Positions 4,685 through 6,653 of a DNA stretch of 6,653 bases are shown in pieces. The stretch lies in assembly GCA_021730835.1 (NCBI GenBank), contig JAKFYP010000122.1:1-6653 (forward strand), written 5' to 3'. Both the position numbers and the translations under genes were made by a program. A model generated the notes under the pieces. The model did no database searches, had not been told where the DNA came from, and saw only the letters and a program-made list of their open reading frames with translations. The stretch comes from Alphaproteobacteria bacterium. GTDB lineage: Bacteria; Pseudomonadota; Alphaproteobacteria; Rickettsiales; UBA998. The stretch's first letter is position 1. Each line of letters starts with the position of its first letter.

Positions 4685-5047
4685 ATGTCGAGAAAGGATA
4701 CGATCAACATCACGGCCAAGCGGCAATGCCTGAACGTAGAGTTTGTCTCACGCGAAGGAGCACGCTATACCCTGCCCTATGCCGCCTCGCATGTGTACTT
4801 CTGGCCGGGAGACGAAATACTGTTTCAGTCGAGCGAAGCCGAAGCGCTGATTCAGGGGGAGCGCCTGCAATGGGTCTATACCTGCCTGCAACAGCGTATC
4901 CTTCCGGCACTCTACGAGTCCGGCGGACACTCGGACAAACCGGAAGAATCGCCGGAGGAGTACAGATACCGGGCCTCCGGCAGACCGGAAGGAACGCCGG
5001 AGACGTGGCCGGAGATAACAGCAATCAGGGTCAAGGAACGTGCGTAA
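4685..5047 (+). CDS. Uncharacterised 120-residue plasmid protein
   Basis: I do not recognise a named family. The N-terminal two thirds (residues 14-78) look folded: CLNVEFVSREGARYTLPYAA, then a strand-rich stretch ending ILFQSSEAEALIQGERLQWV and a helix to ALYES. The layout (EFxxREGxxYxLPY, then FxSSEAxIxGxxLxxVY) recalls small unnamed bacterial proteins that I have seen only as hypothetical. The C-terminal third is low in complexity, with P-E-x-x tetrads (PEES, PEEY, PEGT, PETW, PEIT) probably extended in solution. There is no signal peptide or membrane segment. ATG has only a weak AGGG seven bases upstream. It is the first plus-strand gene beside the candidate oriT and is followed by a strong terminator, so it is probably a single-gene unit. 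Confidence 0.75.
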   Translation: MSRKDTINITAKRQCLNVEFVSREGARYTLPYAASHVYFWPGDEILFQSSEAEALIQGERLQWVYTCLQQRILPALYESGGHSDKPEESPEEYRYRASGRPEGTPETWPEITAIRVKERA

Positions 5048-5290
5048 GTCAAGAGAACTATCCTCATCCCCTATAAGAACCCCCTCAATTTCGCACGAGA
5101 AGGCATGCGGGAGGGGCAAAACCATCTATGGTGCTGGGGTGGTAGCCAAAACAAGAATAAATCGCTCTACGGGCTTCCTAGAGCGATTTTCGACACCCTA
5201 GAAAACCTGCCTTCATTTTTGGTGTTCGTGGTATCCCACATCTCCATGCCGTTGCCATCTTTCTCTTCCTGAAAACCGTTGGCGGTCTTT
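5048..5290. other. Non-coding spacer between the 120-residue gene and the origin
   Basis: Apart from the terminator at 5159-5189 I see only short inverted repeats: CCCCTC/GAGGGG (5081-5086 / 5111-5116), ACCAT-CT-ATGGT (5121-5132) and ACCG-TTGG-CGGT near 5276-5287. No frame here has a credible start. The minus-strand frames crossing it mirror the gene to the left or the iterons to the right. Confidence 0.5.
5159..5189. terminator. Strong intrinsic terminator
   Basis: AAATCGCTCTA (5159-5169) pairs perfectly over 11 bases with TAGAGCGATTT (5179-5189) around a nine-base loop CGGGCTTCC. On the plus strand it continues into TTTT, the expected uridine run. On the minus strand the run is short. It ends the plus-strand gene at 4685-5047 and insulates the origin. 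Confidence 0.85.
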
Positions 5291-5385
5291 CTGAAATTTT
5301 AGAATTAAAAATCTTAGCGACGACCTTCGCGCGCCTGCGCGTAAAACGTCGTTTTTTAAGATTTTAAAACTTTTAAGAATTTTAG
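5291..5385. other. Structured AT-rich segment of the origin (candidate unwinding element)
   Basis: AAAATCTTA (5308-5316) pairs with TAAGATTTT (5357-5365), CGACG (5318-5322) with CGTCG (5347-5351), and CGCGC (5328-5332) with GCGCG (5337-5341), giving three nested stems. The match continues imperfectly outward to CTGAAATTTTAG (5291-5302) and AAGAATTTTAG (5375-5385). The right arm also has direct repeats TTTTAAG 17 bases apart (5354 and 5371). The inner CGTCG is followed by TTTTTT, so the plus strand may also terminate here. Next to a DnaA box and iterons, an AT-rich melting region is likely. Confidence 0.55.
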
Positions 5386-5400
5386 GGAGGCAAAAACTAT

Positions 5401-5409
5401 TGTGAATAA
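5401..5409 (-). promoter_or_regulatory. DnaA box
   Basis: TGTGAATAA, on the minus strand TTATTCACA, matches TTATNCACA fully. It lies between the AT-rich segment and the first iteron, the usual layout in iteron plasmid origins. Confidence 0.65.
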
Positions 5410-5427
5410 AGGGGTTATGGCGATAAT

Positions 5428-5709
5428 GGCACAGAGATACAGGATGAAAGGCACAGAGATACAGGATGAAAGGCACAGAGATACAGGATGAAAGGCACAG
5501 AGATACAGGATATGACACAGAAATACGGGATGATTGAAAAATAAGGCTTTATGTCTATGGCACAGAGATACAGGATGAAAGGCACAGATGCTTTTGAAAA
5601 TTCTCTGTGCCATAATGAAAGGCACAGAGATACAGGATATGACACAGAAATACGGGATGATTGAAATCAATAAGTTATAGAAATAATGGCACAGAGATAC
5701 AGGATGAAT
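5428..5709 (+). repeat. Iteron array of the plasmid origin (oriV)
   Basis: The repeat unit is 22 bases: GGCACAGAGATACAGGATG followed by AAA. Three exact copies are in tandem at 5428, 5450 and 5472, and a fourth at 5494 has the ending ATGA. A variant beginning GACACAGAAATACGGGATGA follows at 5514. More copies lie at 5559, 5621, 5641 (variant) and 5688 (last two bases changed). A half-copy GGCACAGA at 5581 faces an inverted TCTGTGCC at 5604-5611. The 22-base period is two helical turns, as expected for Rep_3 initiator binding. A 52-bp block (5488-5539) recurs exactly at 5615-5666, a sign of past segmental duplication. Confidence 0.93.
5665..5677 (+). promoter_or_regulatory. IHF-type binding site within the iterons
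   Basis: AATCAATAAGTTA matches WATCAANNNNTTR at every fixed position. It lies in the gap before the last full iteron, where a bend could bring the array and the rep promoter together. Confidence 0.45.
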
Positions 5710-5742
5710 CGGCTCCTTACGTTGCCTAAGTAGGGGGTATAG

Positions 5743-5777
5743 ATGGCACAGAGATATAATTTGATCTTCTATGCCAT
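5743..5777. promoter_or_regulatory. Inverted half-iterons: probable rep autoregulatory operator
   Basis: ATGGCACAGA (5743-5752) and TCTATGCCAT (5768-5777) are inverted with nine of ten positions matching. The left arm is a half-iteron that departs from the repeat exactly at a TATAAT. Rep_3 initiators commonly bind as dimers to such inverted half-iterons and repress their own gene. Confidence 0.65.
5755..5760 (+). promoter_or_regulatory. Probable -10 element of the rep promoter
   Basis: A perfect TATAAT lies between the operator arms, about 50 bases before the rep start. No convincing -35 is seen at 16-18 bases upstream, where the sequence is G-rich. The promoter may be weak or need an activator. 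Confidence 0.45.
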
Positions 5778-5810
5778 AGTGATATACTCCACGATATTTA
5801 GGAGGGGTAT

Positions 5811-6653
5811 ATGAACGATTCATCTTCCAAACACGAAGTTGTCAAGCATAGCGCGGCGATACAAATTCGCAATAACATCACATTATTACAGCGCAAGGCA
5901 TGGAATGTTCTGCTTTATCATGCCTATAACGATCTGATGACCCTTGATATTTATAGTATTTCCATAAAAAAACTAAAAGACTATCTTGAATATAGAAGCA
6001 ATGATGATGAATATCTGAAAGAAATCATCCGGGAACTGGTAAATTGTCAGGTAGAATGGAATCTGCTTAACAAGGATGGAAACGTTCAATGGGGGGTATC
6101 GGGATTACTGGGCGCGGCAATCATTGAAAATGGCGTATGCCGCTATGAATACAGCAAGATATTACGTGAACGCCTTCACAATCCAAACATGTATGCCCGG
6201 ATCAGCATCAGCCTGCAAAACAAGTTTCAAAGCAAACACGGCCAAGCTCTCTGGGAACTGTGCCTTGATTATCTTGGCTCCGGACGTGAGAGCGGCGAAA
6301 CGCCTTTCATTCCCTTAGAGCAATTCAGAAGCCTGATGGGCATAGAGGAGGGTATGTACCCTCTGTATAAAACTTTTGCTCAATGGGTTCTGAAGCCTGC
6401 GATTGCTGAAATCAACCGGGTATCTGACCTTCAGATTACAACGGATTATCGGCGTCAGGGGCGCAAGGTTACGGCGCTGAAATTCAAAATTCGGCGCGTT
6501 GCCTTGCTTCCCGCGGGGGATGGCAGACAGGATGATCTGTTCCCGGAACTGGAAGATATGCCTTCGGTGGTCAAAATGCTCACAGATGCAGGACTGGCGA
6601 ACAATGACGCATGGGAGTTCTTCCGGCGCGGCTTTGAGTTTGTGGATAAGGCC
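5811..6653 (+). CDS. repB: Rep_3-family replication initiator (partial, runs off the right edge)
   Basis: 281 codons are open to the window end, starting at ATG 5811 five bases after GGAGG. The start reads MNDSSSKHEVVKHSAAIQIR. The first winged-helix domain covers about residues 15-125 (NNITLLQRKAWNVLLYHAYN, ISIKKLKDYLEY, WGVSGLLGAAIIENGVCRYE). The second covers about 130-230 (ISISLQNKFQSKHGQALWEL, then LYKTFAQWVLKPAIAEINR and GRKVTALKFKI). Both are hallmarks of plasmid initiators that bind iterons as monomers and operators as dimers. The adjacent iterons, DnaA box and inverted half-iteron support this. The reading frame is intact. The remaining C-terminal part, which follows an acidic linker near 240-250, is outside the window. 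Confidence 0.93.
   Translation, partial: MNDSSSKHEVVKHSAAIQIRNNITLLQRKAWNVLLYHAYNDLMTLDIYSISIKKLKDYLEYRSNDDEYLKEIIRELVNCQVEWNLLNKDGNVQWGVSGLLGAAIIENGVCRYEYSKILRERLHNPNMYARISISLQNKFQSKHGQALWELCLDYLGSGRESGETPFIPLEQFRSLMGIEEGMYPLYKTFAQWVLKPAIAEINRVSDLQITTDYRRQGRKVTALKFKIRRVALLPAGDGRQDDLFPELEDMPSVVKMLTDAGLANNDAWEFFRRGFEFVDKA

Noticed and set aside
4463..4726. N-terminal extension of mobC to 4726
   Set aside because: The extra 88 residues have no MobC resemblance and would code through the inverted repeats; ATG 4462 has a good ribosome binding site.
4710..5125. Minus-strand frames opposite the 120-residue gene
   Set aside because: No ribosome binding site or motif. The plus-strand frame has a bounded layout, a matching terminator and a coherent protein.
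5428..5709. CRISPR-like repeat array
   Set aside because: Copies are directly tandem with no unique spacers of regular size, and they lie upstream of a Rep_3 initiator gene, so they are iterons.
5213..5823. Minus-strand frames giving Cys/Ser/Leu-rich repetitive proteins (LYLCAFHPVSLC repeated)
   Set aside because: They are translations of the tandem iterons, whose 22-base unit happens to stay open; there is no ribosome binding site and no family resemblance.

Overview
The window looks like the backbone of a small mobilisable plasmid from a proteobacterium, probably a gamma- or alphaproteobacterium; the sequence alone does not fix the genus. The evidence is the gene set: a Rep_3-type initiator behind an iteron origin, a ParA partition operon, a ParDE toxin-antitoxin pair, ColE1-like mobilisation genes and a serine resolvase. 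There are no rRNA, tRNA or chromosomal housekeeping genes. Everything left of about 4462 lies on the minus strand and everything right of 4685 on the plus strand, so the two halves diverge from a mobilisation control region.

Left edge (1-1153): the first 67 bases hold the start of a gene that resembles a DNA adenine methyltransferase of restriction/defence type. It is preceded by the C-terminal part of an excisionase-type helix-turn-helix gene that has lost its start. That fragment lies directly behind, and in the same frame as, a complete serine resolvase, separated from it only by the resolvase amber stop. Res-like repeats cover the resolvase start. The junction looks like a place where a stability module was joined to a defence cassette.

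Stability block (1110-2780): parDE, then parA with a small ribbon-helix-helix partner. A TATTTACRTAA repeat family occurs at three places around the partition genes: over the parA promoter region, inside the 3' end of parA, and as a 22-bp perfect palindrome beyond the partner gene. These are good candidates for centromere and operator sites.

Mobilisation block (2839-4684): mobC overlaps mobA, a HEN-type relaxase of the ColE1 group. A small out-of-frame gene with a strong ribosome binding site is nested in the 3' end of mobA, recalling the nested mobB/mobD of ColE1. The 222-bp region upstream of mobC carries contiguous inverted repeats and is the best candidate for oriT.

Replication block (4685-6653): an uncharacterised 120-residue protein, a strong terminator, a structured AT-rich segment, a DnaA box, an array of 22-bp iterons with an internal IHF-type site, an inverted iteron over the rep promoter, and the rep gene, which runs off the right edge after 281 codons. 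Together the genes cover replication, segregation, post-segregational killing, dimer resolution and mobilisation, with a probable defence cargo beginning at the left edge.
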